From the NCBI GenBank assembly GCA_003167365.1, contig PMTM01000003.1, positions 283,645 through 347,644 of the forward strand: a DNA stretch of 64,000 nucleotides, written 5' to 3'. The stretch's first letter is position 1. Every line of letters begins with the position of its first letter. The translations under genes and the position numbers were made by a program. Below the pieces are notes generated by a model, which was not told where the DNA came from, made no database searches, and saw only the letters and a list, made by a program, of their open reading frames with translations. The stretch comes from Spartobacteria bacterium. GTDB taxonomy: Bacteria; Verrucomicrobiota; Verrucomicrobiia; Chthoniobacterales; UBA10450. Positions 34,303 to 42,377 of this stretch are shown piece by piece.

Positions 34303-34323
34303 GTTGAACGTTGAACGTTGGAA
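34303..34323. repeat. Heptamer array (GTTGAAC-type) upstream of tilS
   Basis: Three 7-mers: GTTGAAC, GTTGAAC, GTTGGAA. Ends 19 bases before the tilS ATG. Translating it would give a spurious N-terminal extension. Confidence 0.65.
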
Positions 34324-34342
34324 ACAAAATCCGGCAACGTCG

Positions 34343-35299
34343 ATGCGCCCACTCCAAATCAATTCGCGTTTGCTTCGCGATCTTCCACCAACCCGCCGCT
34401 ACCTCATCGGTGTCTCCGGCGGACGTGATTCCGTCACGCTGCTGCATTCGCTCGTCGATCTTGGCTACAAAAAATTGATCGTCTGTCATTTGGATCACCA
34501 GTTGCGAGGGCGATCTGCAAAAGCCGATGCAAAATTCGTCGAGAAGCTCGCCGCCAATTACGATCTCGATTTCGAACGCGGCTCGACCAATGTCCGCGCG
34601 CTGGCGGCGAAGAAAAAAATGTCGATTGAAGCCGCGGGACGCGACGCGCGATACAAATTCTTCGCAAAGATCTCGAAGCGCAGACGATGCCGCGAAATTT
34701 TCCTCGCCCACCACGCCGACGACTTGGTGGAAACCTTTCTAATCAATTTGTTCCGCGGCGCGGGAAGCACCGGCCTCGCCGGAATGCGCGAAATCGCAAC
34801 GCGCCGCATCGACGATGTCGATCTTACCATCGTTCGCCCGCTTCTCGGACTCTGGCGCGCCGAGATCGACAGTTACCTGCGCGAATATCGACTGAAATTC
34901 CGCGAAGACGTTTCGAATCTCGATCTCGCGCCACTGCGCAATCGCATTCGCCACCGCATCATTCCATATCTGGAAAAGACACTTGGCCGTAACATCCGCC
35001 AAAGCATCTGGCGCACGGCGATGATCGCAACCGAAGAGGAAGCTTGGATCGAAAGCATTACGACTGACGTCGGTCCACCGGATGTCGATCTCGTCGTGGA
35101 AAAACTCAGCGCGTTGCCGGTAGCTTTGCAACGGCGTGCCATCCTGAAATGGCTCCGCGAACAAAACATTACCGGCGTTGGTTACGAAGCAATCGAACGT
35201 GTCCGCTCTTTGATCGATCCCGCTTCGCGGATCGCCAAAATCAATCTGCCGCAAGATCGACATGCGCGCCGCCGCGCCAAGAAAATCTTCATCGAGTAA
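34343..35299 (+). CDS. tilS: tRNA(Ile)-lysidine synthase
   Basis: 318 residues from the ATG at 34343; an in-frame TTG at 34304 lies inside a heptamer repeat and is not used. PP-loop ATPase motif IGVSGGRDSVTLLHSL near the start, HLDHQLRGRSAKADAKFVEKLA and IFLAHHADDLVETFLINLFRGAGSTGLAGM are TilS-specific. RNRIRHRIIPYLE follows in the C-terminal part. The enzyme makes lysidine at position 34 of tRNA-Ile(CAU), essential for AUA decoding. The protein lacks the longest C-terminal substrate-binding domain found in E. coli TilS (about 430 residues), like many shorter homologues. Confidence 0.93.
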   Translation: MRPLQINSRLLRDLPPTRRYLIGVSGGRDSVTLLHSLVDLGYKKLIVCHLDHQLRGRSAKADAKFVEKLAANYDLDFERGSTNVRALAAKKKMSIEAAGRDARYKFFAKISKRRRCREIFLAHHADDLVETFLINLFRGAGSTGLAGMREIATRRIDDVDLTIVRPLLGLWRAEIDSYLREYRLKFREDVSNLDLAPLRNRIRHRIIPYLEKTLGRNIRQSIWRTAMIATEEEAWIESITTDVGPPDVDLVVEKLSALPVALQRRAILKWLREQNITGVGYEAIERVRSLIDPASRIAKINLPQDRHARRRAKKIFIE

Positions 35300-35306
35300 T
35301 TCTGTT

Positions 35307-35365
35307 GTAGCGGCGGTCTATGACCGCCGTTCCACAAAGTTTCGGCGCTCATAGAGCGCCGAAAC
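35307..35365. repeat. GTAG-type double-hairpin repeat (class 2)
   Basis: Two hairpins in a row: GCGGTCTATGACCGC then CGGCGCTCATAGAGCGCCG. The loops TCTATGA and TCATAGA are reverse complements, so the two stems mirror one another. Located right after the tilS stop. Confidence 0.8.
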
Positions 35366-35409
35366 AGTTTATCTGTGTTTCATCTCTGGCTATCTGTGGC
35401 TAGTCTTCG

Positions 35410-35487
35410 TGTCATCCCGAGCGGAGCGAGGGACCTCACGATCCCATCGATAATTTGCGAGATCCTTCGCTTTCGCTCAGGATGACA
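35410..35487. repeat. TGTCATCC/GGATGACA palindromic repeat (class 1), copy D
   Basis: Shortest copy (78 bp). Arms TGTCATCCCGAGCGGAGCGA and TTCGCTTTCGCTCAGGATGACA-type end. Ends 4 bases before the gltX ATG, so the gltX leader is the repeat itself. Confidence 0.85.
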
Positions 35488-35491
35488 AGTC

Positions 35492-36838
35492 ATGACCCAA
35501 AACATCCGCGTCCGCTTCGCCCCCTCGCCCACCGGCTTTTTGCACATCGGCGGGGCGCGCACCGCGCTGTTCAACTGGCTCTTCGTGCGGCATCACGGCG
35601 GCAAATTAATTTTGCGCGTTGAAGATACGGACAAGGCGCGCAACACGGAAGAAGCCGCGGAAGCAATCTACGAAGGCCTGCGCTGGCTCGAGCTGAATTG
35701 GGACGAAGGTCCCCAAGTTGGCGGAGATTTCGGCCCTTACTTTCAAAGCGAGCGAAACGAAATCTACGAGCGCTATTTGAAAAAACTTCAGGACGCCGGC
35801 CACATTTTCGAAGACGCAGGCGCGCTGCGTTTTCGTTCGCCACGCGAGCACGTCATTGTCGACGATCTCGTATGCGGCAAGATCGATTTCGATCTCACCA
35901 ATCCGGGAACGCATCCCGACATGACCATCCGGCGTCCGGACGGCTCGTGGATTTTCCATTTCGTCAACGTGATCGACGACATCGAGATGAAAATTTCACA
36001 CGTCATTCGCGGCGAAGATCACCTGTCGAACACGCCGAAGCACATCGAGTTATATCGCGCATTTGGCGCGACGCCGCCGCGCTTTGCTCACATTCCGCTC
36101 ATTCTTAATCATGATGGCTCAAAGATGAGCAAACGCGACGAAGGCGCGCGCGTCGCGGCTTACATTGAGCAAGGCTACGCGCCCGAAGCCGTGCGCAATT
36201 ATCTTTGCCTGCTCGGCTGGTCGCCCAAGGACAACCGGGAAAAGATCGAGATCGATGAAGTCGTAAAACTTTTCGAACTGGAGAAAATCAATCGGCGCAA
36301 TGCCGCGTTCGATCTCGACAAATGTTTTTGGCTCAATGGTCAATACATCGCGCAAATGTCGCTCGACCGATTCACGGAGCTGGCCCGGCCGTTCTTGAAG
36401 AAAGCGAAGATCGACATCTCCGATGACGAGTATCTCAGAAAGGTCCTCGCGATCGTGAAAGAGAAAATCAAACTCTTCCGCGATGTGCCGGAATGGACGG
36501 CGTATTTCTTCATCGAAGATTATGAGTTCGATCCGGCCTCGGTCGAAAAAGTCTTTGGAAAACCAGAAGCTGCCACGCGATTAAACGCTTTGGGGCAAGA
36601 GTTCACCAAGGTCGATAATTGGAACGCTGAAATTCTCGAATCGACTTTGAAGAATCTCGCGCAAAGACTCGGCTGCAAAACCGGCGATCTTGTCCACCCA
36701 GCGCGAGTCGCGGTAAGCGGCCGTTCGATCGGACCAAGTTTGTATCACATGCTCGAAGTAATGGACAAAGACCGGGTGCTCGCACGAATGCAAAGAGCCG
36801 GCGAAAAATTCTCTAATCTCCCAAAGATGTCATCCTGA
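35492..36838 (+). CDS. gltX: Glutamyl-tRNA synthetase
   Basis: 448 residues, slightly short of E. coli GltX but normal for the discriminating or non-discriminating bacterial type. Class I signatures: FAPSPTGFLHIGGARTALFNWLF (HIGH-like HIGG) and HDGSKMSKRDEGA (KMSKS-like). ISHVIRGEDHLSNTPKHIELYRAFG lies between them. A non-discriminating enzyme would also charge tRNA-Gln; which kind this is cannot be read by eye. The last codons and the TGA stop lie within repeat copy E, and the ATG sits directly after copy D. Confidence 0.96.
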   Translation: MTQNIRVRFAPSPTGFLHIGGARTALFNWLFVRHHGGKLILRVEDTDKARNTEEAAEAIYEGLRWLELNWDEGPQVGGDFGPYFQSERNEIYERYLKKLQDAGHIFEDAGALRFRSPREHVIVDDLVCGKIDFDLTNPGTHPDMTIRRPDGSWIFHFVNVIDDIEMKISHVIRGEDHLSNTPKHIELYRAFGATPPRFAHIPLILNHDGSKMSKRDEGARVAAYIEQGYAPEAVRNYLCLLGWSPKDNREKIEIDEVVKLFELEKINRRNAAFDLDKCFWLNGQYIAQMSLDRFTELARPFLKKAKIDISDDEYLRKVLAIVKEKIKLFRDVPEWTAYFFIEDYEFDPASVEKVFGKPEAATRLNALGQEFTKVDNWNAEILESTLKNLAQRLGCKTGDLVHPARVAVSGRSIGPSLYHMLEVMDKDRVLARMQRAGEKFSNLPKMSS

Positions 36839-36946
36839 GGTCGCCACGGCGACCGGAGGACCTCACCAACGAAGCCTGGATTACACTTTAGAACTAGTAA
36901 CGTTCCCTCACCTTATGTGAGGTGCCTCACTCCGTTTGGGATGACA
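36828..36946. repeat. TGTCATCC/GGATGACA palindromic repeat (class 1), copy E
   Basis: Starts inside gltX (the TGTCATCCTGA arm supplies its last two Ser codons and the TGA stop) and ends on the A of the aroE ATG (GGGATGACATG). It fills the whole gap. Its left arm carries GGTCGCCACGGCGACC, the palindrome core also seen in other classes. Confidence 0.85.
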
Positions 36947-37878
36947 TGAAAAAGAAATCCGCAAAAAAAGTTTACACGCTCGCCGATTTGCAGAGTTGGA
37001 CCGAAGCGTCGCGCGAGGTCGATCCACCGATTCGTCTAGGCGTCTTCGGCGATCCGGTCGCGCACTCGCTCTCGCCGGAAATACAGAATGCCGCGCTCAA
37101 GGCTTGCCAGATCGATATCCAATTCGCGCGCTTCCATATTCGCCCGGAAGAATTGGGAAGCGCAATTGCGCTTCTCTCAAAACTAGATTTCGTCGGCGCG
37201 AACCTCACCGTGCCGCACAAGATCGCGGCGCTCGGTTTCGTCGATGAGCTTGATGACGAAGCGAAACAGATCGGTGCCGTAAATACGATCGCGGTCCGTG
37301 ACGGAAAGTTAATCGGCTTCAACACTGACGGCGTCGGCTTTACTCGCGCCATCCGCAACGAGTTTTCGGTCGACCTTCGCGATCTGCGCGTGATGCTGCT
37401 GGGCGCGGGCGGCGCCGCTCGCGCTATTGCGATGCAATGCGCGCAGTCAAATTGCGAACGTTTGGTGATCGTGAGCCGCAATTTCGACAAGGCGAAACAA
37501 CTGGTTGCCGAGCTACATCCCCGCTTTGCCGGGCCACGTGTGCTGGGTCCAGTCGCGCGACTTGAAGCCGTTCCCTGGGAAAATAAGGCGCTGCAATTTC
37601 AGTTAGGAAATATCGATCTTGTCGTGAACGCAACGCCGCTTGGTTTGAACTCAAACGACGCCGCGCCGTTGCCGCAAGAATTGCTCGCGCCCCATCTCAT
37701 GATTTACGACACCGTTTACACGCGCGGCCGCACGCCTTTACTGGTCGCTGCTGACGAAGCCGGCGCGCGCGGCGCAAATGGCTTGTCGATGTTGCTTCAT
37801 CAAGGCGCGCGTTCGTTCGAGATTTGGTTTGGGCGGGAAGCACCGCTCGATGTAATGCGCGCGGCTTTGCCGTTGTAG
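36946..37878 (+). CDS. aroE: Shikimate dehydrogenase
   Basis: 310 residues from ATG 36946 (an upstream in-frame GTG at 36922 falls inside repeat copy E). Substrate site: RLGVFGDPVAHSLSPEIQNAALKA and catalytic Lys in NLTVPHKIAALGFVDEL, with the Asp in GFNTDGVGFTRA. NADP-binding motif LLGAGGAARAIAMQCA. Reduces 3-dehydroshikimate in aromatic amino acid synthesis. The N-terminal ~35 residues (KKKSAKKVYTLADLQSWTEASREVDPP) precede the usual start of the domain. The TAG stop is part of the class 2 repeat at 37875. Confidence 0.94.
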   Translation: MKKKSAKKVYTLADLQSWTEASREVDPPIRLGVFGDPVAHSLSPEIQNAALKACQIDIQFARFHIRPEELGSAIALLSKLDFVGANLTVPHKIAALGFVDELDDEAKQIGAVNTIAVRDGKLIGFNTDGVGFTRAIRNEFSVDLRDLRVMLLGAGGAARAIAMQCAQSNCERLVIVSRNFDKAKQLVAELHPRFAGPRVLGPVARLEAVPWENKALQFQLGNIDLVVNATPLGLNSNDAAPLPQELLAPHLMIYDTVYTRGRTPLLVAADEAGARGANGLSMLLHQGARSFEIWFGREAPLDVMRAALPL

Positions 37879-37927
37879 AGGCGGCTGTGTCAGCCGCCTA
37901 GGCGCTCGCCACGGCGAGCGCCTCTAC
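37875..37927. repeat. GTAG...CTAC double-hairpin repeat (class 2) between convergent genes
   Basis: GTAGAGGCGGCTGTGTCAGC opens the first hairpin (GGCGGCTG/CAGCCGCC). The second is GGCGCTCGCC/GGCGAGCGCC. It contains the aroE TAG at one end and the proC TAG (read as CTA) at the other. It may also serve as a terminator. Confidence 0.85.
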
Positions 37928-38748
37928 AAATTCTCTTGCGCCATTTCACGCCCGCGTTTCGTCGCTGCTTCTACGGCGGCAATCAAACCTTTAGCAGTCT
38001 CAAGTTTTTCCATCTGCGCAAGACCAGCGGCGGTCGTGCCGCCCGGCGTAACAACCATTCGGCGCAGTTCCTCCGGCGAAAGCTTAGTTTCAATAGCGAG
38101 CTGCGCAGCGCCCAGAACGGTTTGCGCTGCGAGTGTGCTCGCGACGTCGGCCGGCAATCCGCATTTTTTCCCGCCTTCAGCCAGCGCTTCGATCACGGTG
38201 TAAACAAATGCCGGTCCGCTTCCGGACAGCGCAGTTACAGCGTCGATCTGTTCCTCATCGACTTCGACCACGACGCCGATCGCTTCGAAAACTTTTCGCG
38301 CAAGATCGACATCGTCATTTGCAGTCCGCCTGCCGCGGGCGATCGCAGTGGCTGCTCGACAAATCGCCGAAGGAGTATTGGTCAGCGCGCGCATGAATCG
38401 CGCACCAGCGATGGATTCCATGGCAGCGAGCCGAGTGCCGGCGGCGAGAGAGATGACGTGTTTGTTCTCAATGAATGCTGCGAGGTCGCGAAGGACTGGC
38501 AAGACCAAGCCCGGTTTCACTCCGATAAAAATGACTTCCGCTTTCTCTGCGACCTCTGCGTTCTCCGTGGTTAATTGAATTGCGGTCTCCTTTTGCAGAG
38601 CAGCTCGCGCCTCTACGTTCGGCTCGCTCGCGATGATTTCCTCGGGCAAACAAAATTTCGCACGGATCAGACCGCGAATGACCGAGCCAGCCAGCTTGCC
38701 CGCGCCAACGAAGCCCATCGCGTATTTACTCTGCCGTGCTATTCCCAT
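37924..38748 (-). CDS. proC: Pyrroline-5-carboxylate reductase
   Basis: About 274 residues. NAD(P)-binding MGFVGAGKLAGSVIRGLI, then VIFIGVKPGLVLPVLRDL and the ProC signature region EEQIDAVTALSGSGPAFVYTVIEALAEGGKKCGLPADVASTLAAQTVLGAAQL, with VTPGGTTAAGLAQME near the end. Catalyses the last step of proline synthesis. I choose the ATG at 38748; the ATG three codons earlier (38757) falls in repeat copy F. The stop is supplied by the class 2 repeat shared with aroE. Confidence 0.95.
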   Translation of the reverse strand: MGIARQSKYAMGFVGAGKLAGSVIRGLIRAKFCLPEEIIASEPNVEARAALQKETAIQLTTENAEVAEKAEVIFIGVKPGLVLPVLRDLAAFIENKHVISLAAGTRLAAMESIAGARFMRALTNTPSAICRAATAIARGRRTANDDVDLARKVFEAIGVVVEVDEEQIDAVTALSGSGPAFVYTVIEALAEGGKKCGLPADVASTLAAQTVLGAAQLAIETKLSPEELRRMVVTPGGTTAAGLAQMEKLETAKGLIAAVEAATKRGREMAQENL

Positions 38749-38751
38749 GCT

Positions 38752-38867
38752 TGTCATTCTGAGCGGAGCGAAGAACCTCCCACAAGCTGATTGATCACAC
38801 TAATAAATTAGAAAGCGTGAGCCAGGATTGTGAGATCCCTCGTCCGTCTCCGCGGCTCGGGATGACA
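38752..38867. repeat. TGTCATCC/GGATGACA palindromic repeat (class 1), copy F
   Basis: Arms TGTCATTCTGAGCGGAGCGA and CGGCTCGGGATGACA; the centre contains TTGATCACAC. Lies between the divergent proC and nadA, beginning 4 bases upstream of the proC ATG. Confidence 0.85.
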
Positions 38868-38926
38868 CGCGGGAAGTTGATGCGCAGAGAGGTTTGAGAA
38901 TCCATCAGGAAAAGCGATATTAATCA

Positions 38927-39898
38927 ATGGTAAACGCTGGTGTAAATTTCGGCGTCGGTCCGAGCCGGGCTGGCATCGACCTCGCCGAAGAGCTGCTCGA
39001 GCTCAAACGGGAGCGGAACGCCGTCATTCTGGCGCACAACTATCAAGTGCCGGAACTCCAGGACGCAGCCGACTACGTGGGCGACTCCCTCGGATTGAGC
39101 TACGAAGCCAGGAAAACTGACGCTGATGTAATTTTATTTTGTGGCGTCCATTTCATGGCTGAAACGGCGAAGATCATCAACCCAACGAAACGCGTGATTT
39201 TGCCTGATCTCGACGCCGGCTGTTCGCTCTCGGAATCGTGTCCGCCGGAAAAACTCGCCCAGTTCTTGAAAGAGCACGCCGACAAAAATTATTACGTGAT
39301 CGCTTACATCAACTGCAGCGCCGGCGTGAAAGCACTTTCCGACGTGATTTGCACCAGCGGAAACGCCGACAAGATCGTGCGCGCCGCGCCACCAGACCGA
39401 AATATCCTTTTCGTGCCCGACCAAAATCTTGGCGCGTGGGTGATGGAACGCACCGGACGCAAAATGGATTTGTGGCAGGGCAACTGTTACATCCACATCG
39501 AATTCACGGCCCGGAGCATCAATAAGATTCGCGAAGAATATCCCGATGCGCCGGTCGTGGCGCACCCCGAGTGCACCTACGCGGTGCGCATGCTCGCGGA
39601 CGAAGTTTGTTCGACCGAAAAAATGGTAACGTTTTGCAAAGAGTCGCCCGCGCACGAGATCATCGTGGTCACGGAAGCGGGATTGTTGCATCGGTTGCGC
39701 AAGGAAATTCCCGGCAAAACATTCGTTCCCGGCCCGACCGAAAACTGCTTTTGCGGCGAGTGCCGGTTCATGAAAATGAATACGCTCGAAAAAGCCTACG
39801 CCGCACTCTTGAACATGGAGCCGGAGATCATTTTGCCTGAGCCGATTCGCAAGCGTGCCGAAGTCCCGATTGTGCGGATGCTCGAACTCAGCCGCTAA
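38927..39898 (+). CDS. nadA: Quinolinate synthase
   Basis: 323 residues. ILAHNYQVPELQDAADYVGDSLGLS and VILFCGVHFMAETAKIINPTKRVILPDLDAGCSLSESCP are the first repeat. YINCSAGVKALSDVICTSGNA, VAHPECTYAVRMLADEVCSTEKM and the C-terminal PTENCFCGECRFMKMNTLEK carry the cysteines of the [4Fe-4S] cluster. It condenses iminoaspartate with dihydroxyacetone phosphate to quinolinate in NAD synthesis. ATG at 38927. The partner genes nadB and nadC are not in the window. Confidence 0.97.
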   Translation: MVNAGVNFGVGPSRAGIDLAEELLELKRERNAVILAHNYQVPELQDAADYVGDSLGLSYEARKTDADVILFCGVHFMAETAKIINPTKRVILPDLDAGCSLSESCPPEKLAQFLKEHADKNYYVIAYINCSAGVKALSDVICTSGNADKIVRAAPPDRNILFVPDQNLGAWVMERTGRKMDLWQGNCYIHIEFTARSINKIREEYPDAPVVAHPECTYAVRMLADEVCSTEKMVTFCKESPAHEIIVVTEAGLLHRLRKEIPGKTFVPGPTENCFCGECRFMKMNTLEKAYAALLNMEPEIILPEPIRKRAEVPIVRMLELSR

Positions 39899-39903
39899 GC
39901 GCC

Positions 39904-39979
39904 AGTGACTTGAAATGAGTGATAAGTGACAAGCGATCCATCTTTTCACTTGTCACTTATCACCTGCCACTTTTCACTC
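39904..39979. repeat. Heptamer arrays in inverted orientation, nadA-CHASE2 gap
   Basis: Left arm AGTGATA-AGTGACA; right arm CACTTGT, CACTTAT, CACCTGC, CACTTTT, CACTCCT. The left units are reverse complements of the right ones, so the RNA can fold into a long register-sliding hairpin. Confidence 0.75.
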
Positions 39980-39986
39980 CTGCTCG

Positions 39987-41237
39987 ATGCAACGACCCTC
40001 TCTCTGGATGATGATCGTGGTCTTGCTCTCGGGAGTTTTGTTTTTGCGCGAGCCACGCCTGCAGCGTTCCGAGGAATATTTCTTGCGTTGGCTTCTCGCA
40101 AATTCGGGACCGCAAGGGCCGCCGGCGCCGCTCACGGTCGTCGAGATTGGCCGTGAGCCGGTCATGGAACTCGGCTCCGCCACGAATAATCCGACGGAAA
40201 AATTTCTACACGGCTCCGGCACCGCCATTTCGCCGCTAGAGTATGCCCTTTTTTTGCAAGCGGCATTGGAGCTTAAGTCAACTGTGATTGCCTTTGAACC
40301 GATCTTGAAATTCCACGAGCGCGAGAAAGATCAGGAGCAGGTTTTTATCGATCAGGCCATGCGCGTACCCAAACTCCTGCTCGCGGCGGAGTTAGCCACA
40401 ACTTTCGATCCGGACGCGCCAGTGTCGGAAATTCCGGCGTTCACAAAAGTGACGGGCCGGCGCGGCGATCTCCCTGAATTTTCGAGCATCGGACGGCAAC
40501 CCGGCGAAGATTTGTTGTTCATCTCGACACTCGGATTTATCAATCTGCCGGACGAGATAGCGGACGAGATTCATGTTCCACTGCTTTTCCAATATCGGGG
40601 CGAAGTAATCCCGTCGTTTGCATTGCAGGCAGCGCTTCTCTGGCTACGCATCCCGTTAAGCGAGGTCAAGATCGACATTGGATCGTTCATCGAATTGCCA
40701 ACCGGAAAAAAAATCCCAATCCGCTCGAATGGCACTGCGCTGATCAACCCGATCACGACTCGGCGCGCACGCCACATTAGTTTGAACGAATTACTGCTGG
40801 CCGCTCAGCAGCAGGAAAAAAGAGCGGCCACAAAAGCGCGCTCCGAAGAGATGAAGGATCAAATCATTTTGGCGCGCACCCCGGCGAATCCGCTTGGGCC
40901 GCGAGATGTTTTCGCCGCGACCATCGCAACGCTCGAAACCAATTCATTTATTCACCGTGTAAGCCCAATTTTCGATTGGGTAATCCTGCTGCTCGCCATC
41001 GGCTTGAGCGGCATCGTGCGCCGGTTTTCGCGCGTCGACCTGGTGCTGGTCGCTTTCGCGTTCTCGGCAGCTTATTGCCTTCTAGCGATCGCAATTGTGT
41101 CGCGCTGGTTTCTTTGGCTGCCCGGAGTTCTGCCGCTTGGAGCCGTCTGGTTGCTCGCGATGCTCTGTCTGTTTTCTCCGCGCAGCAAGAAGGGTTCCGA
41201 TTTGCCGAACGTCTCTCCGCCTCCGCCCTCGCTGTAA
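39987..41237 (+). CDS. CHASE2 domain membrane protein without an output domain
   Basis: 416 residues. One N-terminal helix (LWMMIVVLLSGVLFL) is followed by a ~300-residue extracytoplasmic CHASE2 sensor (RSEEYFLRWLLANSG; LTVVEIGREPVMELG; VIAFEPILKF; LLFISTLGFINLPDE; VPLLFQYRGEVIPSFALQAALLWLRIP). Three transmembrane helices come next (FDWVILLLAIGLSGIVR, LVLVAFAFSAAYCLLAIAIVS, WLPGVLPLGAVWLLAMLCLF). CHASE2 usually feeds a cyclase, kinase or diguanylate module. Here only about 20 cytosolic residues follow, so signalling would need a separate partner. The neighbouring dipeptidase starts 23 bases on. Confidence 0.85.
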   Translation: MQRPSLWMMIVVLLSGVLFLREPRLQRSEEYFLRWLLANSGPQGPPAPLTVVEIGREPVMELGSATNNPTEKFLHGSGTAISPLEYALFLQAALELKSTVIAFEPILKFHEREKDQEQVFIDQAMRVPKLLLAAELATTFDPDAPVSEIPAFTKVTGRRGDLPEFSSIGRQPGEDLLFISTLGFINLPDEIADEIHVPLLFQYRGEVIPSFALQAALLWLRIPLSEVKIDIGSFIELPTGKKIPIRSNGTALINPITTRRARHISLNELLLAAQQQEKRAATKARSEEMKDQIILARTPANPLGPRDVFAATIATLETNSFIHRVSPIFDWVILLLAIGLSGIVRRFSRVDLVLVAFAFSAAYCLLAIAIVSRWFLWLPGVLPLGAVWLLAMLCLFSPRSKKGSDLPNVSPPPPSL

Positions 41238-41260
41238 CCGCACAAACGATTTTATCGCTG

Positions 41261-42319
41261 ATGAAATCTCCCTCTGCGTCCCGCAGTGAAACATCAATCG
41301 AGGAACGGGTTCAACGGCTCCACGCACCGGGAATTGTGGATCTTCATTTCGATCTCCCAATGGACTTGTACGAAAAGCGCAAGCGCGCCGGCGTTCTCGC
41401 GACGCATTACTTGCCGGAGTTCGACGCGGGCGGCATCGGGGTAATTGGGGCCGCCATCTACATCGAAGACCGTTACCTGCCGGAGATGGCGCTAGATGTC
41501 GCGCTCGATCAAATCGCGCGGATGTATGCCGAAGTGGAGAAAACAGATCGCTTCGCCATTTGCAAAACCTACGATCAAATCTTGCGCGCATGCGCCGCGA
41601 AAAAAATCGTGCTGCTCATCACCATGGAAGGCGTTGAGCCGTTAGGCGAAGACTTTGATTTGCTGCGCGTTTTTTACGAACTGGGCGTGCGCGTAATCGG
41701 ACTAACCCATGCGCGGCGCAATGCCGCGGGCAGCGGCGGCATTTTTGCAGCGAGTGGGTCGCCGCGCGATGGACTCACCGGATTTGGGCGCGATCTCGTT
41801 CGTGAATGCGAAAGGCTCGGCATCCTTATCGATCTTGCCCACATAAATCCGAAAGGCTTCGAAGAGATTGTCGATCTGACCACGAAGCCGCTCATCGTCT
41901 CGCACACAAACGCACGCAAATTTTACGACATCGAGCGCAACATCAGTGACGAGCAAATCAAATTAGTCGGCCAACGCGGCGGCGTTATCGGCATGAATGC
42001 GATCCTCGTCAGCGCGAGCGAAGAGAAGAGCACAATCGATCATTACGTCGATCACATCGAGCACGTTATCGATCTTATTGGGATCGATGGCGTTGGTATC
42101 GGATTCGACTTCTGCGAATACCTTTTCAGCCAGTTGCCCGAGTCTGTTCGGCTGGAGATCGCTGCAAAATTGACGCAGCCTCATTTCATTCCCGATCTGA
42201 CCAATCATTCACACGCCCGGAATCTCACGCGGAAATTGATCGAGCGCGGCTTTAGCGACGAAAAGATCGAAAAAATTCTCCGCGGAAATTGGATGCGAAT
42301 CTTCGAAGAATTACAGTAG
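41261..42319 (+). CDS. Membrane dipeptidase-like metalloenzyme (peptidase M19)
   Basis: 352 residues from the ATG at 41261; a longer overlapping frame through the CHASE2 gene is not coding. TIM-barrel renal-dipeptidase family: metal motif HAPGIVDLHFDLP (HxD), bridging Glu in LLITMEGVEPLG, His in HARRN and LIVSHTNARKFYDIERNISDEQIKLV, and GIGFDF near the end. There is no signal peptide, so it is cytosolic, like many bacterial M19 enzymes that hydrolyse dipeptides including D-amino-acid ones. The TAG stop forms part of the class 2 repeat at 42316. Confidence 0.92.
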   Translation: MKSPSASRSETSIEERVQRLHAPGIVDLHFDLPMDLYEKRKRAGVLATHYLPEFDAGGIGVIGAAIYIEDRYLPEMALDVALDQIARMYAEVEKTDRFAICKTYDQILRACAAKKIVLLITMEGVEPLGEDFDLLRVFYELGVRVIGLTHARRNAAGSGGIFAASGSPRDGLTGFGRDLVRECERLGILIDLAHINPKGFEEIVDLTTKPLIVSHTNARKFYDIERNISDEQIKLVGQRGGVIGMNAILVSASEEKSTIDHYVDHIEHVIDLIGIDGVGIGFDFCEYLFSQLPESVRLEIAAKLTQPHFIPDLTNHSHARNLTRKLIERGFSDEKIEKILRGNWMRIFEELQ

Positions 42320-42374
42320 CGGCGCTCGCTGAGCGCCGAATGTTTTAGAATCGGCGGTTATAGACCGCCGCTAC
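42316..42374. repeat. GTAG...CTAC double-hairpin repeat (class 2)
   Basis: GTAGCGGCGCTCGCTGAGCG opens hairpin one (GGCGCTC/GAGCGCC); hairpin two is GGCGGTTATAGACCGCC, then GCTAC. Near mirror of the copy at 35307. It holds the dipeptidase stop codon and separates it from the convergent DUF1501 gene. Confidence 0.85.
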
Positions 42375-42377
42375 AGT

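Noticed and set aside
40976-41260. N-terminal extension of the M19 dipeptidase through the CHASE2 gene
   Set aside because: Out of frame with the CHASE2 helices and Arg-rich; the dipeptidase domain begins after the ATG at 41261.
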